In this document: in pieces, positions 40,801 to 50,539 of the stretch
Layout of the letters: the number at the start of each line of letters is the position of its first letter
Numbering within the stretch: position 1 is the stretch's first letter
Source of the DNA: Diphasiastrum complanatum
Taxonomy: Eukaryota; Streptophyta; Lycopodiopsida; Lycopodiales; Lycopodiaceae
Length of the DNA stretch: 64,000 bases
Direction: 5' to 3'
Assembly (NCBI GenBank): GCA_029204225.1
Contig: CM055113.1
Location: 8,830,364 to 8,894,363 of the forward strand
Position numbers and translations under genes: made by a program
Notes under the pieces: model-generated
Seen by the model: only the letters and a program-made list of their open reading frames with translations
Told to the model about the DNA's origin: nothing
Databases searched by the model: none

Positions 40801-43800
40801 CTCAGCCATTGCAATTGAAACTACTAGCAGCCACTAAATTTTCAAGCACTCGGCCAGACCGTTTTTTGTGTTATCTAATTGTCCTTTTTATAAATAAGAA
40901 CAGGCTGAAAATTTCTCAAGACTCCAACAGGCATTTGAAAATATTTACAAAGAGATTAAACTTATTTCAGATAAACTTGGCTGCTTAAGACTTTTACTAT
41001 TTTTTCTGTGTTACTTTCAAGCAGTTGAATCTTTATGGATTTTGCAAGCACATTTTAAAAGTATCATGTGTCAAGATATTTTGCTTTGCCTTGAACCCAG
41101 TAATGGATTTTTTATCTTACTCCACTGGAAACTGTGTTTTCCGAACTGGATGCTTGATCCCTTACCCTTTAATATCACAGCTCAAACAATAATATGTTGC
41201 AGCAGTTTTGAATAGTTTGTCAATCTTAGGTGTTGGGGAGAGACGTTTCTCACAATATCATTGAGATGTTACATAAGAGTCAATTAACATCTATCTCTCG
41301 TGTTCTGTGAAGGCTTCTTGCCATGGGTTTGATGATTTACAATACAGATTGGGGAGCAATCCAGCAACGTTTCCTGCCCTCAAAGTCTACACATCAGGTG
41401 CGCTCTTTAAATTTCTGCGAAACTGTTTGTTTGAACATAGTTTTGACTTGCACTTGGATTATCTCAAGAATTCAATCTTCATCCTTCTATTTAGAGTAAA
41501 ATTTCATGTTAACTATCTCCTTTTATACTGAATATGCAAATGACAACATGAAAAGCTTTTTGACGTAGGAATGCAAGATGTTGGAGCTTTGAAGTGGCCT
41601 ATTTAACTTGTGTTGCATTGATGACCTTCAAAGAATTTATGATTTGATTCTCTTGGTGCTATCATGTTCTTGCTCATTTTGTGTACGCATGTGATCTGCA
41701 CCTACTCTTAAGCATGATGAAGTAGGCAGGGATGTAACATTTGGTTTTAGGGTACGTATGATGAAGTTATGATATGATATTTTGTGGGTGGACTTTGTAC
41801 ATTTGAAGATTGCTGGTCTCTTTTTTTAATGTTAAGGTTCTATCCTTAACATCAATATATTTTTCAACATACAGTTCTTGTTTGAGGTCTACGTCCAAGT
41901 TGGATTGTGCTATCACTGCAATCTTTAGCGGTGCACTTTGCCACCAGCTAATTTTTGAAAGTTTATTCTTGTTTGAGAAAGCTAAGTGAGGATATATAGT
42001 TTCCTAACATTTTTATGAGGACTTAGGGACAATTTGAATGGTTTTTCTCTTTAGTGGTGGCCTTCATCAAGGCCAAGCTTGGTCTTCTCGTGCAGAGAAG
42101 TTCTAGAAACTCAGCACATTAGTTTCTTAACAAAATGTATGAAAGCTAACGTGGACATATGTTTAAGCATGTGACCTGCACTTACTCTTGGGTTTTGAAG
42201 CATTTGTTCCATTCTATGCATGATAAAGTTGATGGTTTGCTATATTGTGGGTGTAGTCCATAGAGTTGAAAATGGCATGTATTTTTGTTTATGTTCAAGT
42301 ACTGTTCTAGACCGAACAATCTATATGTTTTTTTTGTCTTGGAAAGAAAATTCAAGAACAATTGAGCTGATTTATCTGCAGTCCAAGATGCCAAAATACA
42401 ACACGTTCTGACTTTCTCAGATAGAGAGGGGTTGTAAATAGCAACTGCTGTTCTATTTAGATAATTTTCTTGAAAAGACTATCTGTCAACAGTCATCTTT
42501 GAGATAGACTTGCTATGTGACCTTGACATATACAATGCTAGATTATGATGAGCTTTTATCTATCAAACACCTTCGAATCCACCTTTGCTTTAAGTATTAA
42601 TCCAATTATGATGTGCTCAAGACCACCTGTATGGAAAATTCAAAAGTTTTTCTTATTTTACGTGAAAGACCAATACCTACACTGCTTGTTATTTGCAGTA
42701 GTGTATTTGGAGAGCATAGAACACCATTTCATACTATGCCATAAATATTTGAAATTAAACTCTTTATCTGGGTTGGATACAGCTGTCACAGCAAACCAAA
42801 AATAAGGAGCCCAGAATAAAAATAGCAGATTTGTTTGGGGTAGAAACACCGTCTGTAAGAGCTCCCAAAATGTAACGTTTGAGGATCAAGAAGACAAGGA
42901 AACAACCACCTCAGAGACCTGGCATGGGACGATCCTCCCATCCATTAGACGTAGACCAGAATTGTACCCAATTTTTTTTTTTTTTTTTTTGTGGAAATAT
43001 AGGTTATGGGTGAAATTTTTTTAGGGGATTAATGGTCAAACCAGCGTTTTGCCTCTCAGAAGTGCAGTAGATGGGGAACAAACAGATCTTATTTTCAATA
43101 GCTATTTGGTTGTTATTTGCTCTGGTTTTCAAATAAATGCTCAGGGGGTTTGGGGGGCAACGCCCCCCAGCGGCAGTGTCTGGGGGCTGCCGGTAGATCC
43201 CGGCCCCGACGGTAAGGCCTCTTCATGATTTGGCCTTCCTACTCCCTGAGCGAAAACACACTTACTGGGACTGTGATCGTAACGAACAGGCTAGAGGTTA
43301 GTATTAAATTTTTATCCTTGACAGAACCCAACATGGATTAATGCACCTGAACTGGACCATCCTGCACCCGAAACAGTCGGCAAACTACACAGTAATGATG
43401 CTCTTAATTAGAGCTTTCATCTGATACCCATATTGCCAAAAAAAAAAACCAAAAAAAAAAATTAAAAAAAAAAAAACGTTTCTGATTTTTTTTTAAAAAT
43501 TTTCAGAAATGCGTTTCTGAACCGCGTTTTTGAACGCGATTCTGAAACGCTTTTCAGAAACGCTGTGCATCTATGGTTTGAAGTCACAAAGCTGTGGGTT
43601 GATGCAACATATTATCCTCCCTTGATCCTGAGATCGATTGAATTTCCACCCGATCAGGCAGCTGGGATCGATTGAATTTCCACCCGATCAGGCAGCTGGG
43701 ATGGATTGCAGATTCATTGGGTTTTTTTTTTTAAGGAGGGGGGTTATCAAATGGATGTTTCGTGAAAATGAAAATACCTATGCAAGAGCATTCCATCAGC

Positions 43801-45894
43801 GCCCGTTCTTTATGGTACGGAACTATGATGAGGTGTGCGATTCTTGTTTTTGAAAAGCGCAAGCCCTACCTGCAGTTTTTGGTAACAAGACATTAGATTC
43901 TCAGGATGGATTCTTTTAAAAGTTTCTTGATGCTGAGTGTACTTTTGCTGCTATGCTTCATTTGGCTTAAGTGATGCACACTTCATTTGTATGCTGCAGA
44001 TATTTGTGAGGCAGAAAAATCGCAGCTCTTCAAAGGCTCCAGAAAACTGTATCAAGGTAACCTGGAAACTGAAAAAATTGTAAGATCAAAATCTGTTTTT
44101 TCAGCTAAATCCCTTGCTTTTTCAACTGCATTTTTTCCGTAATTGCAATCTGTATGTCAGTGGTAAGAGATCTTACAGAAAGCTTCATTATTTGACAGTT
44201 TGAAGCAGAGGTGCGCATCCAGGCCGGGGACGCGGCCATTTCGCGTCCGCGTCCGTGTCCGGCGTCCGGACCCGGACGTGTCCCCCGACCCCTGGACGCG
44301 TCCGCGCCCGCGTCCAATTTTTTTGTTTTTAAACCCAAGAATATATGAGGAAAAAAAAAGAAAAAAGAAAAAGTACGCCCAGGTGGACGCGTACGGACTT
44401 GGACGAGCGTCCGCGTCCGGGTCGCCCTACCTTAGGTTTGAAGTATATTTTAAAGTTTTGTATCTTTGTGGATTACTCGACAAGAAAGAAAGAGACTCAA
44501 ACTCCTTATTCATGCCATTTGATGCTGTTCGTGCTAGTTCTCCATCCAGTTTATTGGACACTTGCCGTTTATGTGTTGGCATTTGACACACTCTTAAAAC
44601 AGTTCACTTCATACAAGCTTACTCTTGCCACCTGAAAATCAGGACAATTGTGTACTTTTGGCAACGTTCAAGACTGGTGCTATTTAATGACACCAATTAT
44701 TTTTGACAAACCCTGTGGTTTGAAGCTACAAAAGGTTTGGAAGAGAAACGTTGTGACTCTTGCTCTAACAGTTTGATACATTTTAGAGTTCATAAAAAAT
44801 AATTTTTCCCCAAATCGAAACATCTTTTATGTAGGAGTGCTCGACTCCCTTCTGGTTTTTTTCTCAGGTGATGCAAGCATGTCTTCACTAAATGGTAGGT
44901 CCTAATTCCTTATCATAAGGAAGCATTAGCCTGTCTTGTTTGGAAGGATAATTGTAACTTTTTGGTTTTGTTGCACGTGATTCCTCGTTGCCCAAGCAGT
45001 TCAGCCAAATATGTAATGGTGCTCTTGGGTAGTGTTGAAAAAGCTCATATTTCTTGTGTTGCCAGGCTGTTTATGTCAAAAAGTTTTTATAAAATGTGGC
45101 CCATATCGAAAGAGATTTTTTACATGTATTACAGTTGGAATTTTTATAGTCTCTTGATGTTCTCTATTTGGGTATGTTGCACCTTTTATAAGTTGACCTT
45201 CTATGATAATTTATCAATCCCTTTCATTCCGACAATGTCTATAGCAAGCTCCTTATCATGTATTCATTCTGTGACAAAAAATTTTGATGCAAGGATTTTG
45301 TGGTCATGATCTATTTTGATGCCAGTAGTTCAGAGTGCCCTCAGTTACCCTTTTTAGAGTTTTGGTAGTTCTCTTGAAGAGTGCTAAAGTGATGATTTGC
45401 AACAGTCCTTAGAACTGCTCTTTAAATGAGGATGTATGCACTTCATTGCATTAGCTTCTTTGTATGGTGCCTTTGTTTGTTATGGTTTGATTAGCCCTTC
45501 ACTTACGGAGATAATAGGAACTCAACATGCTTGTCATTGCACAAATGCACAAAACTCTAATCTGGATGTTGAAATATATTTGTGCATGGTGTGTGCACCT
45601 GCTCTGGATGCTGATGGTGTAAGGATGTTGTAGCATATAATCCATGCTATGCATGGAGTATATTGTCCAAGTCCTTGTGAGTGGATTTCAGAAGATTGAT
45701 CGTTGCAGTTCTGGTTTTGCTATTCAGTTACTATCCTTGCTTGCCATGATGGTATATTTCTATAGATGTACACAATCTTCCATGTTTACGACCCTATTAC
45801 TTAACAAGTTACATGTCTAATGTTATTCTTATAGGCTGTGCGGCGAATGAAGGCGTCTCCTTTGACGGCAGAAGAAGTTGCTTGCATTCAGGAG
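25225..45894 (+). CDS. GON4-like / SANT-Myb nuclear protein, 5' part (gene continues past the window)
   Basis: Coding exons are 25225-27208, 27774-28128, 41313-41397, 44000-44056 and 45835-45894. All junctions are GT-AG and phases match, giving 847 codons so far. The N-terminus is very acidic (Asp/Glu runs, about residues 75-190 and 365-400). Then come TRAHYSLADMSLDQLEMFLQ, EEYRKFLAAVKEQ, IGQLYCLIHEHVQLLLQVFS and EPSRQQIAIDVHKMLMEL. These motifs, and the SANT/Myb-like segment split over exons 2-4 (LLFTEAEDQLLAMGLM, NTDWGAIQQRFLPSKSTHQ, IFVRQKNRSSSKAP), are typical of plant homeodomain-like proteins related to animal GON4L, a putative chromatin or transcription factor. Exon 5 adds AVRRMKASPLTAEEVACIQE. 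The expected next exon is not seen before 64000. A 132-bp stretch at 26945-27076 has splice-like borders and may be an optional in-frame intron. The family name is from memory of motifs. Confidence 0.85.
27774..28128 (+). CDS. GON4-like gene, exon 2
   Basis: The acceptor TTTGCAG precedes 27774 and the donor is ATCA/GTAAGT. It encodes VEVYRRRHVES, a REALFPLP segment, and the start of the SANT-like region (RAMRRFF, LLFTEAEDQ). It joins exon 1 through a split Val codon and exon 3 through a split Gln codon. Confidence 0.85.
28950..29825. mobile_element. Non-autonomous hAT-like element, copy 1
   Basis: Perfect 13-bp terminal inverted repeats (CATAGTTGCAGCG) lie inside an 8-bp target duplication GTACAAAG (28942-28949 and 29826-29833), which is diagnostic for the hAT superfamily. 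Both ends carry palindromic GAATCGCGATTC-type motifs. The 3' half shares CCTGAAACAATCGGCAAAC and AGAGCTTTCATCTGATACCC with the copies at 34076 and 42960. No transposase frame is present. It contains a (GA)n tract and lies in the 13-kb intron of the GON4-like gene. Confidence 0.93.
29312..29373 (+). repeat. (GA)n microsatellite inside hAT-like copy 1
   Basis: About 31 perfect GA units, with shorter imperfect GAGAGA runs near 29480-29535. Confidence 0.97.
29925..30089. repeat. Diverged direct repeat of 28870-28949 and an orphan hAT-like terminus
   Basis: TTTTTGAACTTTCTAGG and GACACCTAAAAA occur both before copy 1 (28897-28940) and here (29952-29995). The segment ends with GGAACG and CGTTCCGAAA motifs and TGCGATGCAACTATG (to 30089), which looks like the right end of another CATAGTTGCA element whose left end I could not find. 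Confidence 0.55.
30253..30813 (+). mobile_element. LTR with primer-binding site (Ty3-type)
   Basis: The LTR starts TGTTAGCG at 30253 and ends GTAACA at 30798, so TGTTA and TAACA form an inverted terminus. The tRNA-Met primer-binding site TGGTATCAGAGCA is at 30801-30813. Inside, an imperfect tandem duplication of about 125 bp carries the palindrome GACACGTGTC twice (near 30354 and 30481). Confidence 0.8.
31356..31951 (+). pseudogene. Ty3 gag fragment, frameshifted
   Basis: Starting MASASNTSQDSQKLDAVCSK, with a heptad-like segment (VDAIEATLKLILEQLKVKG), it shifts frame near 31490-31505. It then continues LPTIKDLKPPKFTG, LQKWEKAFQMCGIDDETEM and TYRFQELAQRWWRKVEKD, typical of the retrotransposon gag capsid region. 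It follows the LTR and primer-binding site at 30253-30813. The frame is lost near 31951. Confidence 0.8.
31952..33150. other. Unassigned intron sequence with possible LINE and LTR pieces
   Basis: A plus-strand stretch ending at 32426 (FLSKWKNIHALKQTPDHLQ) could be the linker after a LINE endonuclease but is too short to be sure. 32850-33110 resembles LTR sequence at 7.9-8.1 kb and 16.45 kb. No intact gene was seen. Confidence 0.35.
33166..33843 (+). mobile_element. LINE family fragment A: ORF2 C-terminus
   Basis: TALYAAETWCTGLPSSHWAS and LIRAKPSVPHENLLAEF match the region after the RT domain in plant LINEs. A deletion then joins to RGGRYHCLFRGMPTTLRSLI and EDPRCVALMVREM, which recur at 37210-37330. 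The tail has QPLITLFFTRRRS, an acidic stretch, a basic stretch (RRRR) and a final RITSFY before TGA at about 33843. Confidence 0.8.
34076..34880. mobile_element. Non-autonomous hAT-like element, copy 2
   Basis: An 8-bp target duplication TCATCAGT lies at 34068-34075 and 34881-34888. The ends are CAAAGTTGCAGCG and GCAGTGCAACTATG. The left end carries GAATCGCGATTCG palindromes as in copy 1. The middle (GGTCAAACCAG, TGCAGTAGAT) and the 3' half (GGATTAATG, TCATCTGATACCC) match the copy at 42960-43575. It also holds a very G/C-rich block at 34395-34575. There is no transposase. A frame at 34287-34661 is not credible as a gene. Confidence 0.93.
34889..35457 (+). mobile_element. LINE family fragment B: ORF2 C-terminal zinc finger and 3' end
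   Basis: FLSGQLRVSSHQLVVEMGRF leads into a zinc-finger-like RLCQFC...EHHIIFRCPIYYEIRG, as in LINE ORF2 C-termini and in fragment C. The 3' UTR (CTTGACATGTAC, CTTATATGCCTT, ATTAATAAAG) matches fragment C and ends in a (CT)n tract at 35429-35457. Confidence 0.8.
35619..37878 (+). mobile_element. LINE family fragment C: endonuclease end, RT, zinc finger, tail, 3' UTR
   Basis: The longest LINE copy. It starts in the C-terminal part of the APE-like endonuclease (GEYLLQFGEAHELAIYNGLP, GGHSVVDYL, TLSDHSFLSF). It continues through the linker (PPWYDVECRSLH) into RT (IIHPIHKNGDPMLPGNYRT), with a stop and frameshift near 36723. RT resumes with AGFRAHYPTTDHIFTLRALI and CFVDFRKAFDSISHSLLI. The catalytic box region is lost near 37020. 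The C-terminal finger (RLCQLC...EEHFIFRCPIYYAIRG) contains a stop. The tail frame (37196-37627) has QAQITSFFSRRRPRRD, an Asp run, RRRRR and ALITSFFSSSAR before TGA. The 3' UTR ends in (CT)n at 37823-37878. It is not active. Confidence 0.88.
37823..37878 (+). repeat. (CT)n tract at the LINE 3' end
   Basis: About 28 CT units directly follow ATTAATGAAGCTTT, the position of a LINE 3' tail. Confidence 0.95.
37886..38050. repeat. Repeated GGTTCGAACC-type palindromes
   Basis: Motifs ACGGTTCGAAC, GGGTTCGAACCG, CAGTTCGAACCC, ACGGTTCGAACCGG and GATTCGAACTG are spread over 160 bp between A/T tracts. The arrangement resembles the subterminal motif clusters of the hAT-like elements, but I found no clear terminal repeat or target duplication. 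Confidence 0.7.
38060..41312. other. Remainder of GON4-like intron 2
   Basis: Mostly unique-looking, AT-moderate intron sequence with no recognisable coding potential, apart from the inverted repeat at 40204-40308. Confidence 0.6.
40204..40308. repeat. Intronic inverted repeat (about 31-34 bp arms)
   Basis: The left arm 40204-40234 starts TAATGAGTGGCTGCCACATA. The right arm 40275-40308 is its complement with a 3-nt bulge and ends CCACCACTCATTA. The 40-nt loop contains GTGCATGTGCTATG, a partial third copy. It could form a hairpin in the pre-mRNA. Confidence 0.8.
41313..41397 (+). CDS. GON4-like gene, exon 3 (85 bp)
   Basis: The acceptor TGTGAAG and the donor CATCAG/GTGCGC bound it. It encodes LLAMGLMIYNTDWGAIQQRF then LPSKSTHQ, the middle of the SANT/Myb-like domain. 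It continues exon 2 in phase after a 13,184-bp intron. Confidence 0.9.
42960..43575. mobile_element. hAT-like element, copy 3 (left end degraded)
   Basis: The interior matches copy 2 closely (GGTCAAACCAGCGTTTTGCC, GTGCAGTAGAT, CTGTGATCGTAACGAACAGG). The right end reads GAAACGCTGTGCATCTATG, a mutated form of the CATAGTTGCA terminus. Its subterminal motif is AGAAACGCGTTTCT-like rather than GAATCGCGATTC. The left terminus and target duplication are not identifiable. It lies in intron 3 of the GON4-like gene. Confidence 0.85.
43632..43700. repeat. 35-bp tandem duplication
   Basis: GATCGATTGAATTTCCACCC followed by GATCAGGCAGCTGGG occurs twice in tandem. Confidence 0.95.
44000..44056 (+). CDS. GON4-like gene, exon 4 (57 bp)
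   Basis: Acceptor ATGCTGCAG, donor ATCAAG/GTAACC. It encodes IFVRQKNRSSSKAPENCIK, the C-terminal part of the SANT-like domain. Phase 0 at both ends. Confidence 0.9.
44206..44435. mobile_element. Short hAT-like element with GGACGCG repeats (230 bp)
   Basis: An 8-bp target duplication GTTTGAAG lies at 44198-44205 and 44436-44443. The ends CAGAGGTGCGC and CGCCCTACCTTAG form imperfect hAT-type termini. The body is mostly GGACGCG/CGCGTCC repeats around an A-rich centre. It lies in intron 4 of the GON4-like gene. Confidence 0.85.
45835..45894 (+). CDS. GON4-like gene, exon 5 (60 bp)
   Basis: Acceptor TTCTTATAG, donor CAGGAG/GTTTGT. It encodes AVRRMKASPLTAEEVACIQE, phase 0 at both ends. The following intron runs past the right edge of the window. 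Confidence 0.85.
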
Positions 45895-46159
45895 GTTTGT
45901 CATGATGCTTTTTTTCATGTTTTTTATTTATAAGTGATTGCTGAGTTGGTTTAGGTTAGATTTGCAGCATATCAGAGGCTTGGGAGTTGCAAATACTTCA
46001 CAATTGGTCATGGCCCATTTTTCAATAAACACAACACGTTACTGTACATGCTAAAGGCTTAGCCCATCATTAGTCAGTGGTTCATATGAGGTGCATTACA
46101 TTAAGAATTGTTACAGCTTTTACTCCGTCCTGGTTGCTTGCTGTTTTATGTATAGATGT

Positions 46160-46620
46160 ACTTTTTGGTAAATACAGAAATGGCTAAGTCACCGGCCTGT
46201 TGCGACCTTTGTAACGAAAACGTAAATAAAACTGTTATTAGAGCTTGAGAGCAAGAAGCTCAATCTTGCACAAAGGAATTATGCAACTCATGGGAAGGAG
46301 TTGTATGCCATTGTCCATGCTTTGAAGGAATGGAGGCATTATTTGTCTGGTGCAAAATTCTGTGTGTACACCGACCGTAACACTTTGAGGTGTTTTTGCA
46401 ACCCGCCAGACTTTAGAGGGTGGCAAGCTAGGTGGGCTTGATGCAGGAATTTCACATGGAAATTCGGTACAAGAAGGGTGCCTAAAATCGTGTGGCTGAT
46501 GCTTTATCTTGGATATCGTATGAGATGTCTTTTGTGGTCATTGAGAATGACGTAAATGCTAAGATTAGACAGGCTCAACAAGAGGATCCTCATTGTCGGG
46601 GAATTGTGAGACAGACAAAC
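46160..46620 (+). mobile_element. Ty3 RNase H fragment with adjoining LTR-like sequence
   Basis: KLNLAQRNYATHGKELYAIV, then HALKEWRHYLSGAKFCVYTD and RNTLRCFCNPPDFRGWQARW, is a Ty3 RNase H, followed after a stop by the usual ADALSWISYEM segment. 46172-46205 (ATGGCTAAGTCACCGGCCTG) resembles 30202-30224. Confidence 0.85.
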
Positions 46621-46779
46621 GCAAGTAGAATCTCAGGATGAGGGTTAAGGTCTCTTTGCTCACACTTACCTCAGATATACCATAGATGATAGTACAGTCA
46701 AGACTCAAGAGAAATGGCAAACTTCTCATTCCAACTTGTGAGGAGCTCTAGAACCTCGAAAGAGGAAGAACGCTCACTT

Positions 46780-48910
46780 GGAGATCAAGAACCGTCAACA
46801 AGCCATACCCAACCTTGGAGGCTCCAAGAGCAGTTTGGGATGGCAGCCAACAACCCGACGTGCCCCAAGAGAATCTAGGACCACCTGCAGCTCCAGGAGC
46901 TCAAGGAGTACCCAATCCACTGACATATGCTGTACCCAACGCCCATTACCAGGAGTGATTCCCCCTAACCAATGAGCACCTAGACTTGATTTATCTCTGT
47001 ATGATGGTACCACTGACCCAACACGCTATCTTCAGATCTATGAGGATGCTTGTGAGGTCTACGGAGAAACAATCCTTGAAGAGAAGCTTAAATTATTTAG
47101 TATGACTCTCACCTATGCGGCTTGAGGATGGTACTTTAACCTAGAGCGACATGAGTGTAATGAGTGGGAATCTCTTACAGATTCGTTCGTGAAACGATTT
47201 AAATTGTCTAGATTCTTGGAGAACCCCTTCTTATTACTAAGATCAAGATGAGAAAGGGAAACCATGAATAAATCTCATCAGGCCTAGATTGACAAGATGG
47301 CCAAGGAATTCGAGCAAAAATTGAAGAATACCACATCCCAAGCCCCTCCTGTCAATCAGTTTCCCAAGTGTGATAATGTTTGGTGCCCAACGTGTTAGGA
47401 TAATCACACTGCAAACGAATGCCCATAGGGTAGACAAGTGGTGCAAAGATTTTGTGTCTTCTGCAACACAAATAATCATGATACATCCACTTGTATCTAC
47501 AACCCGAGGATATAGGCCTTGGCAAGGCAGTATCAGTGGAGAATGCAACAACAAGGTCCTCAAATCACTAGCTATCAGAGACCAGCATTCCAACTAGCAC
47601 CCCAACAACGCCTAGCACTCATTGCACCTACTAATGCTACACTAGCCTTAGAAGTGAGACAACCAGGCCCTCAAATGAATTGCCAGATTATTCCAGCAAA
47701 TTTTGCTTCGACCAATCAAGATCCTCAATCCTAGGTAGAATTCTGCATGGAAAGCATGTTCATGCCCGAGGAGCAAGGATTTCCTTGTCTCTTCACAGAT
47801 GGAACCGAAGCCTTTGTATACTCCCTATTAACTGCCAACAACGTTTTAACGGAGGTAGAGGGCCCATCCAATGTTATGGATGTGGTGAAAACCACCGCAT
47901 AGCCGAGTGCCCTTCTAAAGGATATAATCCCATTTGTAGAGAATGTGGCCATGGTCATTTTACAAAGATTGTCCATCTTGACTAGTGGAGCCATAGGTAG
48001 CTGCACCTGTCAATTTAGCGACGATTATACGAGATAAGGAGATTAAATCGACCAAACTAGAAGCCCCTCTCTATGTCGCCCAACGACTAAAGGAACCCAC
48101 AGTCGTAAAAAGAGTACTGGACGAGGAGCATACGCAACCCAATACAATAAGTCACTACACTCAATCTACTGGACCTGGAGCCGAATCCACAAAAGGAGAA
48201 GAAGCAATACCTCAAGGCTCGACAATGGATTCAAGGGGAACAAGCCAAAGTTCCCATCGGTGACCTCAATCGCCAAATAAAACCTATGGACTCAACCGAA
48301 CCTTTGAACCAAGCTGTGCATGCACCTGCGTCACCACCAAACTTTGAAGGAGTTGTTCTTCAAGAATTCAATGAAGAACCATTTACATCCTTAGAACCAG
48401 AACGGAGTGGAACGGAAGCGTTAACTGCACTATTATCCAGGCAAATCACCATCCCCTTAGGCGATGTGCTGAAAAACTTTAAACCCTTACGTCAAGCCTT
48501 GACCACGTGGTTAGGAGCTAAGGATGCACCCAAAGAATCCTTTGTGAGTGGAGACAGTGATGATGACCAGTTTGTTGGCAATAGGTGCCACTTGGGAAAA
48601 TGAGAAAAGTAACGTCACCTTGCCTATATAGCACAAGAATCCTCCCATGTATATCAAGAATGGGGGCTGAGTGTGTTAAAGCCAGCGAATTCTACTATAA
48701 AACTTGCCGATCAAAGTTGCGTCGAACCCATGGGGATATTGAAGAACGTGCATGTGAAGGTCGCTAATCTTCGCTTTATAGTGAACTTCACTGTGTTGGA
48801 GTTTCCAAAAGCCCCGTCATCGTACCGACTCCTGTTGGGACGACCATGGCCAAAGTACGCCGTGATTGGGGTACAGACTGAAGTACTTTTGAGAATCAAG
48901 ATTGAGTTGT
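46780..48910 (+). pseudogene. Ty3 element: gag, zinc knuckles and protease
   Basis: DGTTDPTRYLQIYEDACEVY and EWESLTDSFVKRFK are retrotransposon gag capsid sequences. Up to four zinc-knuckle-like stretches follow (near 47370-47510 and 47870-47960, including CYGCGENHRIAEC and CRECGHGHF). A retropepsin-like end (48673-48912, LADQSCVEPMGILKNVHV, SSYRLLLGRPWPKYA) comes next. Many stops and frameshifts. It belongs to the same element as the RT/integrase at 50540. Confidence 0.75.
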
Positions 48911-49728
48911 GAGGATCAATCCAATACTTGGATGATCAAGCCTACTAGCCCACTAGAGGAAAGCAACTTCTTCCACCATCGACCACACAGTCAATTCTGA
49001 TAAAAATAAATGCCGCAAACCGTTGGGAGTCCATCAAGACTTTGACACGGATATCATCAATTGGATTGAAGCTTTAGCTATGGTTGATTGCATGAGTTCT
49101 GTGAAAGGATCCTACTCCGTGAAACGGACCTGGGAAGCCTGCAAGGCGAAAACCTGTAACTCTTGATGATGAGATCAAAATCGGGGTTAACATGGTCGAA
49201 CTCTCATAGCTACCTTTAGAACCAACGCCGGAAACCTATGAAGAAGAGCTCCTCCCATGGTGCTCTTTAATCACTCTAGAAGATGATGTGGAATACACCG
49301 ACGAACATGCATTATTGTATTTCGATCCACATCGGTATGCAGTGAAGGTAATGCCAAAAATGTTCCTAAGGCTCTACCATTGGCCAAGATCCTCAAGGAG
49401 CCACATCCCACGAATACGTATCGATTCAAGATCAAATTAAACCATTGGGACAATCCCCTAGATGAGGCTCTGACTCGTGTGGATTCCACTAAGTGTGATC
49501 CCATTGAAGTGACAACGATTCACACACCACCACCGGCTTGCTCTTACCCTTAACCTGTCAATATGGTAGCAGCAAAGAAGCCAACCAATAAGATACCAGT
49601 CAATCTGAAAGGAAACGTTGAGATGGTTGTGATCGTGCATAGCTCATGAACACAAAGATCCAACCACCGGACTCTTTGCCTAAGGCACCAAAGGTAGCCT
49701 CAATGTGGTCCAACCAACTATCCCAAAA

Positions 49729-50194
49729 CATAGTTGCATTCAAATGATTCAAACGTATCAAATGTCCACGTTTGAAATGCGTTTGAAACGTTTGAAAGAA
49801 AGTTTCAAACGTTTCAAACAAAACCCTATCTTTTTTTCTGACTTAAGCAACTAGTGCTAATTTAAGTGTTGGAACCTTAAACATAACATTAAAGTGGTTG
49901 AATATATAGAAATCTTGGCAAAATACGGAGAGAAGAGAGCGAGATTCTATAAATGACAAGAAACGCACTTCATGTCCACGATGGAGCTGCAGTTAGTGAC
50001 GAAGTTATGAGGGCTGCTTGAGCTGTCTCAGCCTTGTGGTAGGTAGTTTTTTAGGTAGATGGGCCCTAGACATGGTCCATTGGCCATTTGGACCCCCCTA
50101 GCCCCAAAAAAATTTCAGATGCAAAATGCCCACGTTTGAAACACATTTCAAACGCGTTTGAATCAGCATTCAAACACATTTGAATGCAACTATG
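49729..50194. mobile_element. Non-autonomous hAT-like element, copy 4, inserted in Ty3
   Basis: 18-bp inverted termini CATAGTTGCATTCAAATG lie inside an 8-bp target duplication TCCCAAAA (49721-49728 and 50195-50202). The subterminal motif is CAAACGTTTGAAACG-like. Removing the element and one duplication rejoins the Ty3 frame (QLSQKKKTIETPEE), so it inserted after the Ty3 element. The middle differs from copies 1-3. Confidence 0.95.
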
Positions 50195-50539
50195 TCCCAA
50201 AAGAAAAAGACGATAGAAACACCCGAGGAGTATAGACAAGATCAAGCGTCGTCAGTTGAGCCATTACATGATGTGCCAACATACTTTCGTGATTACACTG
50301 ATGTGATCATGGCTTTACCCCAAGCGCAGCGAGAACCCTTTTTGAATGATCTACACGACAAACCTTGTTCGTATGAAAGTCCTGCGAAGGCCAACCCTTA
50401 GATCTAGCCGATCCAGGAGAGGATGAAAAATTGGTTTATGTGGGAGAACAACTTACTGTCGATGAACTGTCTGACCTAACGAACCAAAGTAGTACAACAC
50501 ACCATCCCATTAGTCGATGGTGCCGAACCTAAAGTAAGC

